From: Paramagnetospirillum kuznetsovii
GTDB taxonomy: Bacteria; Pseudomonadota; Alphaproteobacteria; Rhodospirillales; Magnetospirillaceae
DNA: 47,758 nt
Direction of reading: 5' to 3'
Assembly (NCBI RefSeq): GCF_003284725.1
Contig: NZ_PGTO01000023.1
Coordinates: 1-47,758 of the forward strand
Below are positions 1 through 8,381 of this stretch, one piece after another (position 1 is the first letter of the stretch; each line of letters begins with the position of its first letter). A model generated the notes under the pieces. That model saw only the letters and a program-made list of their open reading frames with translations. It was not told the origin of the DNA and did no database searches. Both the position numbers and the translations under genes were made by a program.

Positions 1-152
1 GCATTATGTCTGCCCCTCACCGGGCGCGGCCCTCCGGCCGCTTGGCCGCGGCCTCAATGGCCGCTGATCGCGACGCGCGTCTAATTTGACGCACGCCGCT
101 CTAAATGAGAATGCGGCCGGGACGGCCGCGCTCCCAGAATAGCGTACCGGTC

Positions 153-175
153 GGAGCGCGGGCGTCTCGCCCGCC
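153..175. repeat. Dispersed GC-rich palindromic motif, copy 1
   Basis: A 23-base motif beginning GGAGCGCGGGCGTC lies downstream of the MotB-like gene. Its inner part, GGGCGTCTCGCCC, is partly self-complementary. Near-identical copies occur at 15184-15206 (inverted), 15226-15247 and 37742-37764, always between genes. The rest of 1-200 shows no coding signal that I can support. Confidence 0.6.
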
Positions 176-200
176 CATGGCGGTGTAAATCATAAAATAG

Positions 201-1244
201 CTAGCGCTGGTCGAACCTGATTTCGATCCGGCGGTTCCTGGCGAAGGCGGCATCGGTATCGGCCGTGTCCAAGGGTTGGAACTCGCCGAAACCGGCCGCC
301 GCCAGCCTGTCCTTGGGCACGCCGCTGGCGGCCAGGGTCCGCAGCACGGTTGTCGCGCGCGCCGTGGACAATTCCCAATTGGACGGAAATTTGGCCGAGG
401 TGATGGGCCGCTTGTCGGTGTGGCCGTCGACGCGCAGCACCCAATTGACCCCCTTGGGCATGGTCTTGGCGATATCCTTGAGGGTGGCGGCGATGTTGCG
501 CACCTGCTCGATGCCGTCGAGGCCCAGTTCGGCCGAACCGCTATCGAACAGCAGTTCCGACTGGAACACGAAGCGGTCGCCCTCGATGCGGATGCCGGGC
601 CTCTCGCCCAACACCTTGCGCAGGCGTCCGAAGAACTCGGAGCGGTACTTCTGCAACTCCTCCACCTTGCCGGCCAGGGCGACGTTGAGGCGCTTGCCGA
701 GATCGGCGATCTGCGCCTTCTGCTCCTTGTCGCGGGTCTCGGAGGCGTCCAGGGCGGCGGAGATGCGGGCCAGTTCCTGCTTCATGGCCTCCATCTGACG
801 GCTCAGCAGCGCGGCCTGGGCACGGGCTTCCTCGGACAGCTTGCGCTCGGAGACCAGTTCGCCGTCCTTGGCGCCCACCGTCTTGTCCAGTTCCTTGATC
901 CGGGCTTCCAGTTCGTCCTTCAAGGCCATCAGGGCGGTGACGTCCTGACCGAGCCCGGCGGCCCAGGCCTCGACACGCTCCTTGTCCGCCTTGCTCGAGA
1001 CAAGCTCGGCCTGCAAGGCGGCATTGGCCGCCTTTTGCATGTTGAGGGATTCGGACAGGGCCGCCATTTCCTGGGACAGACGGTCCAGCGCCTTTTGACG
1101 ACCGGACAGGGCTTGGCCGAGGAAATACTGGGCCAGAACGAAGATCATCAGCACGAAAACGATGACCATCACCAGCGTCGCCAGGGCGTCGACGAAACCG
1201 GGCCAGATGTCGATGGTGCGGCGAGCGCGGCGCGCCAGGGGCAT
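201..1244 (-). CDS. MotB/OmpA-like stator subunit with long coiled coil
   Basis: This 347-residue inner-membrane protein probably pairs with the MotA-like protein encoded just upstream (2 bases between the genes). A basic N-terminus leads into one membrane helix at about residues 17-45. Its entrance carries WPGFVDALATL, with Asp19 at the place of the proton-binding Asp of MotB and ExbD. Residues 50-205 are a long, charged, heptad-rich coiled coil. Residues about 225-345 are an OmpA/MotB peptidoglycan-binding domain with DGHTDKRPI, the NWELSTARA helix and the closing FARNRRIEIRF. Families known for this layout convert proton flow into force on the cell wall. No flagellar genes are adjacent, so the machine it serves is unknown. 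The coiled coil is much longer than in standard MotB. Confidence 0.85.
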   Translation of the reverse strand: MPLARRARRTIDIWPGFVDALATLVMVIVFVLMIFVLAQYFLGQALSGRQKALDRLSQEMAALSESLNMQKAANAALQAELVSSKADKERVEAWAAGLGQDVTALMALKDELEARIKELDKTVGAKDGELVSERKLSEEARAQAALLSRQMEAMKQELARISAALDASETRDKEQKAQIADLGKRLNVALAGKVEELQKYRSEFFGRLRKVLGERPGIRIEGDRFVFQSELLFDSGSAELGLDGIEQVRNIAATLKDIAKTMPKGVNWVLRVDGHTDKRPITSAKFPSNWELSTARATTVLRTLAASGVPKDRLAAAGFGEFQPLDTADTDAAFARNRRIEIRFDQR

Positions 1245-1246
1245 GG

Positions 1247-2392
1247 TTAGCGCTCCAACGGCTCTTCGGCGATGGCGGCGATGGTGCGGGCCAGCAGGCG
1301 GATTTCGGCGCGGAACTGGGCGACCAGTTCCTCTCGGCTGGCGACGGTTTCATCCACCAGCCGCTTCAGCGAGCCATCCATGGCACGGATATGCCCGCGC
1401 GTGGTCTCGTCGGCCCCGCCCGCCCCCGCCGTTTCCAGCAGTTTGGCCATCAGGGCGCGGTTTTCCATCTGCCCCTCGCCCAGCTTCAGCAGCAAAGCCT
1501 GTTCGGCCCGCATATGGTCGGTCAGGGTGGAAAGCTTTTCGGTCAACTGGGTCAGCGAGGTAGTGACGCCGCCGCGATTCTCCTCGCCACGGCTGATGAC
1601 CCGTTGCAGGTTGTCCAGGCTGTCGGCGGTCTGTTCCAGCAAGGCCTGAATATAGGCGGGCACCGATTGCTGCTGATCGTCGCCGATGGCCACCGGACCA
1701 CCGCTGCCGCCGATGCGGGTCTGACCGGCCAGCCACTCTTCCAGTTCATTGTAGAAGGCGTTCTGCGCCTGCCCCGACTGAAGATCGAGAAACCCCAGCG
1801 CCAGTGACCCCGCCAGACCGAACAGCGAGGTGGAAAAGGCGGTGCCCATGCCGTTGAGCGGCTTGGCCAGACCGGCCTTCAATCCCTCGAAGGCAGCCGA
1901 CGGATCGCTGCTGCTGACCGCCAGCGAGGCGATCACCTCGCCCACCGAGCCCACCGTCTCGGACAGGCCCCAGAAGGTGCCCAGCAGGCCGAGGAAGATC
2001 ATCAGCCCGACCACGTAGCGGGACAGATCGCGCTGTTCCTCCAGCCGCGCCGCGATGGAATCCAGCACCGAGCGCAGCGCCATGGCCGACAGATTCATGC
2101 GGTCGCGCCGCTCGCCCAGCATGCTGGCCATGGGGGCCAGCAGCCGCAACTGGCCCGACAGCGCGGGTTGGCCGCGCCGCCAGCTTTCCAGCCAATCCAC
2201 CTCGGGGCGCAGCAGCAGCACCTGGCGGAAATTGAGGATGATGCCCGACAGGAACACGCCCAGCAGCAAGCCGTTCAGCGCCGGATTATGGGAGAAGGCC
2301 GCCTGCAGCCCTTCGTGCAACAGCCCCGCCACCGCCGCCACGGCCATGAGGAAGACGATCATGCGGAACAGGAAACGATTGGGACGGGTCAT
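1247..2392 (-). CDS. MotA/TolQ/ExbB-like proton-channel subunit
   Basis: A 381-residue membrane protein. Predicted helices lie at about residues 10-28, 40-60, 127-148 and 183-204. The third contains GLLGTFWGLSETVGSV and the fourth TAFSTSLFGLAGSLALGF, which are the hallmark pore helices of the MotA/TolQ/ExbB family. Residues 205-381 form a cytoplasmic tail with coiled-coil character (ENRGGVTTSLTQLTEKLS and after), longer than in ExbB or TolQ. It is followed 2 bases later by the MotB/OmpA-like gene, so the two are surely co-expressed. By family rules several copies would surround a dimer of the partner. No FliG-binding cytoplasmic loop typical of flagellar MotA is obvious, and an exact function cannot be given. 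Confidence 0.85.
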   Translation of the reverse strand: MTRPNRFLFRMIVFLMAVAAVAGLLHEGLQAAFSHNPALNGLLLGVFLSGIILNFRQVLLLRPEVDWLESWRRGQPALSGQLRLLAPMASMLGERRDRMNLSAMALRSVLDSIAARLEEQRDLSRYVVGLMIFLGLLGTFWGLSETVGSVGEVIASLAVSSSDPSAAFEGLKAGLAKPLNGMGTAFSTSLFGLAGSLALGFLDLQSGQAQNAFYNELEEWLAGQTRIGGSGGPVAIGDDQQQSVPAYIQALLEQTADSLDNLQRVISRGEENRGGVTTSLTQLTEKLSTLTDHMRAEQALLLKLGEGQMENRALMAKLLETAGAGGADETTRGHIRAMDGSLKRLVDETVASREELVAQFRAEIRLLARTIAAIAEEPLER

Positions 2393-2420
2393 AGGGACTT
2401 GGCTCCGGCAACCGTTGACT

Positions 2421-2508
2421 CGTCACCCCCGGGCAAGCGGGCGGTTGATTCTTTCCATGGAACGCCGTGCGGACTGACGCATGGATTCCCGCTTTCGCGG
2501 GCATGACG
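2421..2508. repeat. Imperfect inverted-repeat (REP/MITE-like) element
   Basis: The left end CGTCACCCCCGGGCAAGCGG is matched on the opposite strand by the right end (reverse complement CGTCATGCCCGCGAAAGCGG), giving about 20-base arms with 4 mismatches around a roughly 45-base centre. It fills the gap between the OmpA-like and MotA-like genes. Such elements fold into long hairpins in RNA and could attenuate or stabilise the transcript between these genes. No coding capacity is seen. Confidence 0.6.
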
Positions 2509-2521
2509 ACTGAAAAAGACC

Positions 2522-3655
2522 TTAGCGAACCGCCATCACCACATCCACCCGGTCGGCGGGTGAGCCCTCGATCTTGTTGCCCAAGGCGCGAACCTCGATA
2601 CGAGTGGAGCGCACGCCCATCTCCATCAGGTATTTGCGCACTTCCAGCGCGCGAGACAGCGACAGACGCCGGGCCTTGCTGGCATTGGCCTCGTCGCCTG
2701 CGGCATAGGCCAGCAGTTGCAGGGTGATGGCCTCGTCACGTTCCATCTTCTGGGCGATGCGGTCCAGATCCCCCCGCGATCCGTCGGGGAGATGCGAGCT
2801 TTCGAGCGCGAATATCACCGAAGCGTTGTCGCCCTTGCGAATGGAGGCGGGCGCGGGCGGGGGCATGGCCGCCAATTGCTGCGGCGGAACCGACGGAGGC
2901 TGGACCACCGGAACGGGCGGCGCCGCCACGACCGGCGGAGCGGGAGCGACCACCGGAGCCGGAACCGGCGGGGGCGGGGGTGGCGGAGGAGCGGCAACGA
3001 CGACCGGAGCCGGAGGCGGCGCGGGCGGCGGTTCCGGGGCCTTGACGAACTGGACGGCGCTGGGAGCCGGTGCGGGCTTTTCCGGCGCGACGGCGGGGGC
3101 CGTCGGCGGCACCACTGCCGCCTTCACCTTAGGTTCGGCGGCGGCTTTGGCTGGCGGCGCGACCTCGTTGGCGACCTCGACCTTGGGCGGTTTGGGCGGC
3201 TGCGCCGATACCGTTACCTTTTCGGCCGGGGGGACGCCGGGAATGGCGTCGGCCTTATAGGCCTCCACCGGAGCCTTCGGCATGACGGGGGCCTTGGCGA
3301 CGACGGGAGCGGGTTGGGGCGCGGCCACGGGCTCGGGCGCCGAAATCTTTTCAACCGCGATCTTGGCGGGTTTGGGCGGCTTGGCGACGGTGGCCATGGC
3401 CGGTCCCTCGGCCTTGCCGTAGGGCTTGAAGGCCACGCCCTGCTTGGTGATGGGCTTCGGCTTGGCGGGTGGGGCCACCTTGCGGGTCAGCAGGCCCGGC
3501 AGGGTCGGTTCCGGCCCCAGCTTGTCGAGGACCGACCAGTTGATCTCCACATTGGACTGAGACTCGCCGATGACCATCTGGGCGGAAGCGGAAGACGCGC
3601 CAAGGCAGGCAGCCGCCCCCAGCGCCAACACCATGAGCCTGCTCCCCCTCGTCAT
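2522..3655 (-). CDS. Exported proline-rich protein with C-terminal OmpA-like domain
   Basis: Start chosen at 3655 (377 residues): an ATG preceded by GGGAGAAG and followed by a clear signal peptide ending near residue 25 (ALGAAACLGASSASAQ). Residues about 50-270 are rich in Pro, Ala, Lys and Val, with runs such as APPPPPPPPVPAPVV, an extended linker suited to crossing the periplasm. Residues about 275-377 resemble an OmpA C-terminal domain (SVIFALESSHLPDGSRGDLD, later LSLSRALEVRKYLMEMGV and RVDVVMAVR), though the usual peptidoglycan-binding HTD motif is replaced by LAYAAGDE. It lies upstream of the MotA/MotB-like pair on the same strand, separated by an inverted repeat, and may be a periplasmic partner of that complex. 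An upstream extension to 3940 overlaps suhB and is not favoured. Confidence 0.75.
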   Translation of the reverse strand: MTRGSRLMVLALGAAACLGASSASAQMVIGESQSNVEINWSVLDKLGPEPTLPGLLTRKVAPPAKPKPITKQGVAFKPYGKAEGPAMATVAKPPKPAKIAVEKISAPEPVAAPQPAPVVAKAPVMPKAPVEAYKADAIPGVPPAEKVTVSAQPPKPPKVEVANEVAPPAKAAAEPKVKAAVVPPTAPAVAPEKPAPAPSAVQFVKAPEPPPAPPPAPVVVAAPPPPPPPPVPAPVVAPAPPVVAAPPVPVVQPPSVPPQQLAAMPPPAPASIRKGDNASVIFALESSHLPDGSRGDLDRIAQKMERDEAITLQLLAYAAGDEANASKARRLSLSRALEVRKYLMEMGVRSTRIEVRALGNKIEGSPADRVDVVMAVR

Positions 3656-3747
3656 CACGCGCTTCTCCCAAATATGCACGCGCGAGAGTCTAGCCGAAGC
3701 GGACTCCCACGACAACAGGCGCTTTGGTGGTCGGAGAAACAGAAGGA

Positions 3748-4545
3748 TCAGCCGCGCGCTGATTTCAGCATCTTGAGCAGCGGCTGATGCATCTGGTCGT
3801 TGGCAGCCACCAGTTCCCCGGTCTCCAACATGCGGCTGCCGCCGTCGAAATCGGTGACATAGCCGCCGGCCTCGCGGACCAGCACGACGCCCGCCGCGAT
3901 GTCCCACGGCTTGATGCCCGCTTCCCAATAGCCTTCGCAACGTCCGGCGGCCACATAGGCCAGATCCAGCGCGGCGGAACCGAACCGGCGAACACCGGCC
4001 ACATGCCCCATGACGGCGGCCAATTCCTTAAGGAAGACCTCGTGACCGGGGCGACCGTGGAACGGAATGCCGGTGGTGAAGACCGATTCTTCCATCTTGC
4101 GCCGCGCCGAGACCCGCAGGCGGCGTTCGTTGAGAAAAGAGCCCATGCCCTTCTCGGCATGGAACATCTCGTCGCCCAGCGGCTGATAGACGACACCGGC
4201 ATAAAGCTCGCCGTCGCGCTCCAACCCGATGGAAATACAGAAATTGGGAATGCCGTGCAGGAAGTTGGTGGTACCGTCGATGGGATCGACGATCCAGCGG
4301 TGGCTCTTGTCGTCGCCAGCGATCTCGCCGCCTTCTTCCAGCAGGAAACCATAGCCGGGCCGCGCCTTCTTCAACTCGGCCCGCAGGGTCTTTTCCGCCC
4401 GGATGTCGGCCGAGGACACGAAGTCCGCCGGACCTTTCATGGATACCTGAAGATGTTCCAGCTCGCCGTAATCGCGCACCAGCGAACGCGCCGCCTTGCG
4501 GGCGGCCCCCATCATCACATTGAGCAAGGCGGAACGGACAAGCAC
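3748..4545 (-). CDS. suhB: Inositol-1-monophosphatase family protein (SuhB-like)
   Basis: A 265-residue cytoplasmic Mg2+-dependent phosphatase. The family motifs are intact: LLEEGGE (Glu70/71), VDPIDGTTNFLHG (metal ligands Asp87 and Asp90, with Gly91-Thr92), and the second signature WEAGIKPWDIAAGVVLVREAGG near the C-terminus. Length matches the 260-270 residues usual for SuhB. The family removes phosphate from myo-inositol monophosphate; bacterial SuhB also acts with ribosomal antitermination complexes. It starts 30 bases after efp ends, on the same strand, so epmB-efp-suhB likely form one transcript. Whether enzymatic or RNA-related work dominates here cannot be told from sequence. Confidence 0.93.
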   Translation of the reverse strand: MLVRSALLNVMMGAARKAARSLVRDYGELEHLQVSMKGPADFVSSADIRAEKTLRAELKKARPGYGFLLEEGGEIAGDDKSHRWIVDPIDGTTNFLHGIPNFCISIGLERDGELYAGVVYQPLGDEMFHAEKGMGSFLNERRLRVSARRKMEESVFTTGIPFHGRPGHEVFLKELAAVMGHVAGVRRFGSAALDLAYVAAGRCEGYWEAGIKPWDIAAGVVLVREAGGYVTDFDGGSRMLETGELVAANDQMHQPLLKMLKSARG

Positions 4546-4575
4546 GAAACGGAAATCCTTAAAGCGAGGGGCGCG

Positions 4576-5142
4576 TCAGCCCTTGAAACGTTCCACATAG
4601 GAGCAGTCGGTGGTGGACACCCAGATGACCTCGCCCTCTTCCAGGAAGGGGGGAACCAGGATCTTCATGCCGTTTTCCAGCTTGGCCGGCTTATAGGACG
4701 AGGACGCGGTCTGGCCCTTCACCACCGGATCGGCCTCGACCACCTTCATCACCACCTTTTCCGGCAGGGCGATGGAGACCGGCGAGCCTTCCACGAAGTC
4801 GACCTCGACCACCATGCCGTCCTGAAGAAAGCCGATGGTATCGCCCAGCGTGTCGTTGGGCATGGTGAACTGCTCGAAGCTTTCCGAATCCATGAAGGTC
4901 ATGTGATCGTCGTCGCGGAACAAGAAGGTGCATTCCTTGGCTTCGACGTTGCACTTCTCGATGGTGTCGGCGGTGCGCCAGCGTTCGTTGGTCTTGTTGC
5001 CGGTGCGGATGTCGCGCATTTCGACGGTAATGAAGGCGCCGCCCTTGCCGGGCTGCACGATCTGGGTCTTGAGCACGGCGTATTGGCGGCCGTTATGCTC
5101 GAGAATGTTACCGGGACGAATCAAATTGGCATTGATCTTCAT
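4576..5142 (-). CDS. efp: Elongation factor P
   Basis: Start at 5142 gives 188 residues, the normal EF-P length, beginning MKINANLIRPGNILEHNG; the reading frame runs further upstream, but that extension has no EF-P homology. EF-P enters stalled ribosomes and promotes peptide-bond formation at polyproline. The tip loop QPGKGGAF places Lys33 at the modified lysine of E. coli EF-P (Lys34). The domain 2/3 features FLFRDDDHMTFMDSESFEQ and the C-terminal STTDCSYVERFKG are typical. The EF-P-modifying enzyme gene epmB lies directly upstream, implying that Lys33 is beta-lysylated. The very Pro-rich protein encoded at 2522-3655 is an obvious EF-P client. Confidence 0.97.
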   Translation of the reverse strand: MKINANLIRPGNILEHNGRQYAVLKTQIVQPGKGGAFITVEMRDIRTGNKTNERWRTADTIEKCNVEAKECTFLFRDDDHMTFMDSESFEQFTMPNDTLGDTIGFLQDGMVVEVDFVEGSPVSIALPEKVVMKVVEADPVVKGQTASSSYKPAKLENGMKILVPPFLEEGEVIWVSTTDCSYVERFKG

Positions 5143-5231
5143 GGGGAGCGATCCGGGGGCTGTCGGAAAATCAGGCGCGGAACCTAACAGGTCGCTTTCA
5201 GGAAGGCAAGCCGAGCGGGACTCTCCCACCC

Positions 5232-6314
5232 TCACTGATCTGGAACCGGCCGCGAGGCCGCGCCACGGTAGTCGTGCGACCGGCCGACGGGATCGCTCAC
5301 CGATCCGGCCTCTTCATTCCAATAGCCGGGTCCGATGGGAACCTTGCCCGCCCCGCCGGGGATGTCGAGCACATAGGTCGGCTGGGCGATGCCCGACAGC
5401 CGACCGCGCAGCGCCCGCATCAAGGCTTGTCCCTCGGCGATGGAGGGGCGGAAATGGCTGGTTCCCGGCGCAAGGTCGGGATGATGCAGGTAATAGGGCC
5501 GCACCCGGTTGCGCACCAGCGCCCGCATCAGATCCTCCAGGATCTCCGGGCTGTCGTTGACCCCTTTCAGCAACACCGTCTGCGACAGCAGCGGCAGCCC
5601 GGCATCGGCCAGCCGAGCCAGCGCGGCACGGGTGGCGGCGGACAATTCACGGGGGTGATTGACATGGACGGCCAACCATAGCGCCAGATCGGAGCCCGCT
5701 TCCCGACGCAGGGCCTTCGCCAGCTCATCGGTCACCCGTTCGGGATCGGCCACCGGCACCCGGCTGTGAAAGCGCAACACCTCCACATGGGGAATCGCCC
5801 CGACGCGATCCACCAAAGCCTTGATCCGCCCCGGCGGCAGCATCAGCGGATCGCCGCCGGTCACGATGACCTCGCGCAGGTCCGGTCGCGCCGCCACATA
5901 GGCCAGGGCGGCGTCCAACTCCGCTTCGCTCAACGTGCCATCGGCATCGCCCACCCGGGCGCGACGGAAGCAAAAGCGGCAATAGACCGGGCAGACCAAC
6001 AGCGGCGTCAGCAGCACCCGGTCGGGATAGCGGTGGACGATGCCGCGCACCGGGCTGTGGGTCTCGTCGCCGATGGGATCGCGTCGTTCCTCGGGCGCCG
6101 TCATCAACTCGGCGGCGGACGGCACGAACTGACGGGCGATGGGATCGTTTGGATCGGCCCGATTCATCAGGGCGACCAGCGACGGCGTGACCGCCACCGA
6201 ATATAGCGCCGCCACCCGCTCCACGGCCTCGACGTGACCGGGCGCGATCAGTCCGGCGGCGGCAAGATCGGCCGCCCGGCGCAGGGTTTGAGTAGGGACG
6301 ACTGGCTTAGACAT
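5232..6314 (-). CDS. epmB: EF-P beta-lysylation protein / lysine 2,3-aminomutase family
   Basis: Start at 6314 (360 residues, MSKPVVPTQ). A radical-SAM, PLP-dependent enzyme that turns (S)-alpha-lysine into (R)-beta-lysine. The cluster motif CPVYCRFC places Cys108, Cys112 and Cys115 as ligands of the 4Fe-4S cluster. VTGGDPLMLP follows as the SAM-binding GGD element. PGGAGKVPIGPGYW near the C-terminus contains the Lys expected to hold PLP. It is short and lacks the extra C-terminal region of clostridial KamA, and it sits 89 bases upstream of efp, both of which favour EpmB over a catabolic aminomutase. The partner ligase gene epmA, often adjacent, is not in this window. Confidence 0.9.
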   Translation of the reverse strand: MSKPVVPTQTLRRAADLAAAGLIAPGHVEAVERVAALYSVAVTPSLVALMNRADPNDPIARQFVPSAAELMTAPEERRDPIGDETHSPVRGIVHRYPDRVLLTPLLVCPVYCRFCFRRARVGDADGTLSEAELDAALAYVAARPDLREVIVTGGDPLMLPPGRIKALVDRVGAIPHVEVLRFHSRVPVADPERVTDELAKALRREAGSDLALWLAVHVNHPRELSAATRAALARLADAGLPLLSQTVLLKGVNDSPEILEDLMRALVRNRVRPYYLHHPDLAPGTSHFRPSIAEGQALMRALRGRLSGIAQPTYVLDIPGGAGKVPIGPGYWNEEAGSVSDPVGRSHDYRGAASRPVPDQ

Positions 6315-6424
6315 TTGCGCCAGCCCATAGCATCGCCGGGCCAAAGTTACAAACCTTACCACGATGTCACTTGCCCAGTGGGCGATCCGGGTCTATCTCC
6401 GCCGCACGTTTAGGGAGAGCTTAA

Positions 6425-6646
6425 TTGACCTGGGAAACAGGCACCGTGACTCGCATGGAAATCAATCGGCTGGCGGCCCAACTGGCCGCCAATATCGCCC
6501 CGTCGGCATCGGACGATGACGTCTTGCGGCTTTGCATCGGCATGGCGTTGTCGCAAGACATGACCGACGAGGAATTGGCCCTGCTGGTGAGCGCGGTCGA
6601 TCAATACGATGGCCGCCGCGAAAAATCGCACCCCACCGCCGCTTAG
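6425..6646 (+). CDS. Small hypothetical protein
   Basis: A 73-residue soluble protein of unknown function, mostly helical and acidic in the middle (SASDDDVLRLC, DMTDEELALL). The start is unsure. TTG at 6425 follows AGGGAGAG at 6-7 bases and is preferred; an ATG at 6455 (MEINRLAAQL) lacks a good ribosome-binding site. It is transcribed divergently from epmB, the shared gap being about 110 bases, and lies 41 bases before the permease gene. No family recognised. Confidence 0.6.
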   Translation: MTWETGTVTRMEINRLAAQLAANIAPSASDDDVLRLCIGMALSQDMTDEELALLVSAVDQYDGRREKSHPTAA

Positions 6647-6687
6647 AGCCTCTTGCCCCGGAAAGCGCCAAGGGCCATAACGGGTCC

Positions 6688-7917
6688 ATGGACACTTTCG
6701 TCATCGTCGTCTTCCTGTTGACCTATCTCGGCATGGCCTTCGGCAGCGTGCGAGGGCTGAAGCTCGACCGTACCGGCATCGCCGTGCTGGCGGTGGTGGC
6801 CTTGCTGGTGTCGGGCAAGGTCAGCGTCAAGGCCATGGGCAGTTCGGTGGACATTCCCACCCTATTGTTGCTCTTCGCCCTGATGATCATTTCGGCCCAG
6901 TTTCAGTTGGCCGGCGCCTATGCGCGGCTGGCGGCCCGCGTCGCCACCGCCAGCGGCAGTCCAAAGCGCCTTCTCGCCTTGGTCATCGTCGCGGCAGGCG
7001 GCCTGTCGGCGGTGCTGGCCAACGACGTGGTCTGCTTCGCCATGACCCCCATCATCGCCGAGGGAATTCGTCGCCGCGGGCTCGACCCTCGCCCCTTCCT
7101 GCTGGGACTGGTGGGCGCCGCCAACGCGGGCAGCGCCGCCACCCTGATCGGCAATCCGCAAAACATCCTGATCGGCCAGGTGGGCGGCCTCGACTTCTGG
7201 AACTTCCTGGCCGCCTGCGCCGTTCCGGCGGCGGCTTCGCTGGTCATCGTCTATGCCACCCTCTGCCTGATCTGGCGCGAACAACTGGACGCGGTTCCCG
7301 CCCCGGCGGCAGCCCAGGACTTGCCGGACCTGAACCAGTGGCAGGCCTTGAAAGGAATTGGCGCGCTGGCGGTGCTGGCCCTGGTCTTCACGGCGCCGTT
7401 GCCGCGCGAAGTGGGCGCCATGGCCATCGCCGGTCTGCTGCTGACCAGCCGCAGCATGTCATCGCGCGAGATGATCGGTTTGGTGGACTGGCACCTGTTG
7501 ATGCTGTTCGCCTGCCTGTTCGTGGTCACCGGCGCCTTCGCCGATACCGATCTCGCCCGTCATTGGATGGAGGCCCTGGCCGAGCGCGGCCTGTTCCCCG
7601 AAACCCTGGGGGTCATGGTGCCCTTGGCCCTGGCCGCCTCCAACTCCATCGGCAACGTGCCCGCCGTGATGCTCATCCTGGCGGTGTGGCACACCCCCGA
7701 TCCGGGGGCGCTGACCGGCCTTGCCCTGCTGTCCACCCTGGCGGGGAATTTCCTGCTGGTGGGCAGCATGGCCAACATCATCGTCGCCGAACGGGCCGCC
7801 GCCGCCGGTGCAAGGCTGTCCTTCGCGGATTTCGCCCGCTCGGGCATCCCGATGACCCTGGCGACTATGACCGTGGCGGTGCTATGGCTGAGAATCGGCG
7901 GATGGATGGGATGGTAA
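6688..7917 (+). CDS. ArsB/NhaD/SLC13-type anion permease
   Basis: Start at the ATG at 6688 (409 residues) because the membrane protein begins MDTFVIVVFLLTYLGMAFGS there. It is almost entirely hydrophobic, with about 10-12 helices. Motifs match the ArsB/NhaD ion-transporter superfamily: LANDVVCFAMTPIIAEG followed by GAANAGSAATLIGNPQNILI, and a second pseudo-repeat with NSIGNVPAVMLIL and NFLLVGSMANIIVAE. Members export arsenite, exchange Na+/H+ or import dicarboxylates. No arsenic genes (arsR, arsC) are nearby, so the substrate is unknown. The next gene starts 4 bases after it, suggesting co-transcription with the DUF420 protein and ctaB. Confidence 0.85.
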   Translation: MDTFVIVVFLLTYLGMAFGSVRGLKLDRTGIAVLAVVALLVSGKVSVKAMGSSVDIPTLLLLFALMIISAQFQLAGAYARLAARVATASGSPKRLLALVIVAAGGLSAVLANDVVCFAMTPIIAEGIRRRGLDPRPFLLGLVGAANAGSAATLIGNPQNILIGQVGGLDFWNFLAACAVPAAASLVIVYATLCLIWREQLDAVPAPAAAQDLPDLNQWQALKGIGALAVLALVFTAPLPREVGAMAIAGLLLTSRSMSSREMIGLVDWHLLMLFACLFVVTGAFADTDLARHWMEALAERGLFPETLGVMVPLALAASNSIGNVPAVMLILAVWHTPDPGALTGLALLSTLAGNFLLVGSMANIIVAERAAAAGARLSFADFARSGIPMTLATMTVAVLWLRIGGWMGW

Positions 7918-7921
7918 GACA

Positions 7922-8344
7922 ATGACGCTCGCGACGACCCTGCCCCACGTCACCGCCAGCCTGAACGCGCTGGCGTTGTGCTTCCTGGCGGCGGCCTATG
8001 CCTTCATCCGCCAAGGGCGCCGCGACCTGCACATGCGGGCCATGCTGGCCGCCGTGGCGACCTCGGCCCTGTTTCTCGCCTTCTACCTGCTTTACCACTT
8101 CACCGCGCCGATCTTCGTGTTCCGGGGCGAGGGAGTGGTGCGGCCCATCTACTACGCCCTGCTGATCAGCCATGTTATCCTCGCCGTCGTCGTCACCCCC
8201 ATGATCGGAATGACCATCATCAAGGCCGCCAGGGGAAATTTCGACGAACATCGCAAGATTGCCCGGTGGACCTACCCGGTGTGGGTTTATGTATCGGTCA
8301 CCGGCATCGTCGTGTATCTTATGCTGTATTTTATTTACACATAA
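7922..8344 (+). CDS. DUF420 membrane protein (YozB/CtaM-like)
   Basis: A 140-residue integral membrane protein with four predicted helices. The conserved family pattern is visible: an early RQGRRDLHMRAML, then FYLLYHFTAPIFVFRGEG, RPIYYALLISHVILAVVV and EHRKIARWTYPVWVYVSVTG, each carrying a conserved His or Arg. Proteins of this family (CtaM in staphylococci) are needed for active heme-A-type terminal oxidases. The neighbouring heme O synthase gene, starting 37 bases after it, supports a role in heme-copper oxidase maturation. The biochemical step is not known, and the permease upstream need not be related. Confidence 0.85.
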   Translation: MTLATTLPHVTASLNALALCFLAAAYAFIRQGRRDLHMRAMLAAVATSALFLAFYLLYHFTAPIFVFRGEGVVRPIYYALLISHVILAVVVTPMIGMTIIKAARGNFDEHRKIARWTYPVWVYVSVTGIVVYLMLYFIYT

Positions 8345-8381
8345 TCTCCCCGGCCATACCGGGGATGGCGGGGAGGCCCAG

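Noticed and set aside
201-2392. Zorya-type phage defence (ZorA/ZorB)
   Set aside because: The MotA/MotB-like pair recalls ZorAB, but no ZorC, ZorD or ZorE candidate is adjacent and neighbours are housekeeping genes.
2717-3787. Long plus-strand open frame opposite the Pro-rich OmpA-like gene
   Set aside because: Its product is a low-complexity Gly/Arg-rich shadow of the proline codons on the other strand; the minus-strand product has a signal peptide and OmpA domain.
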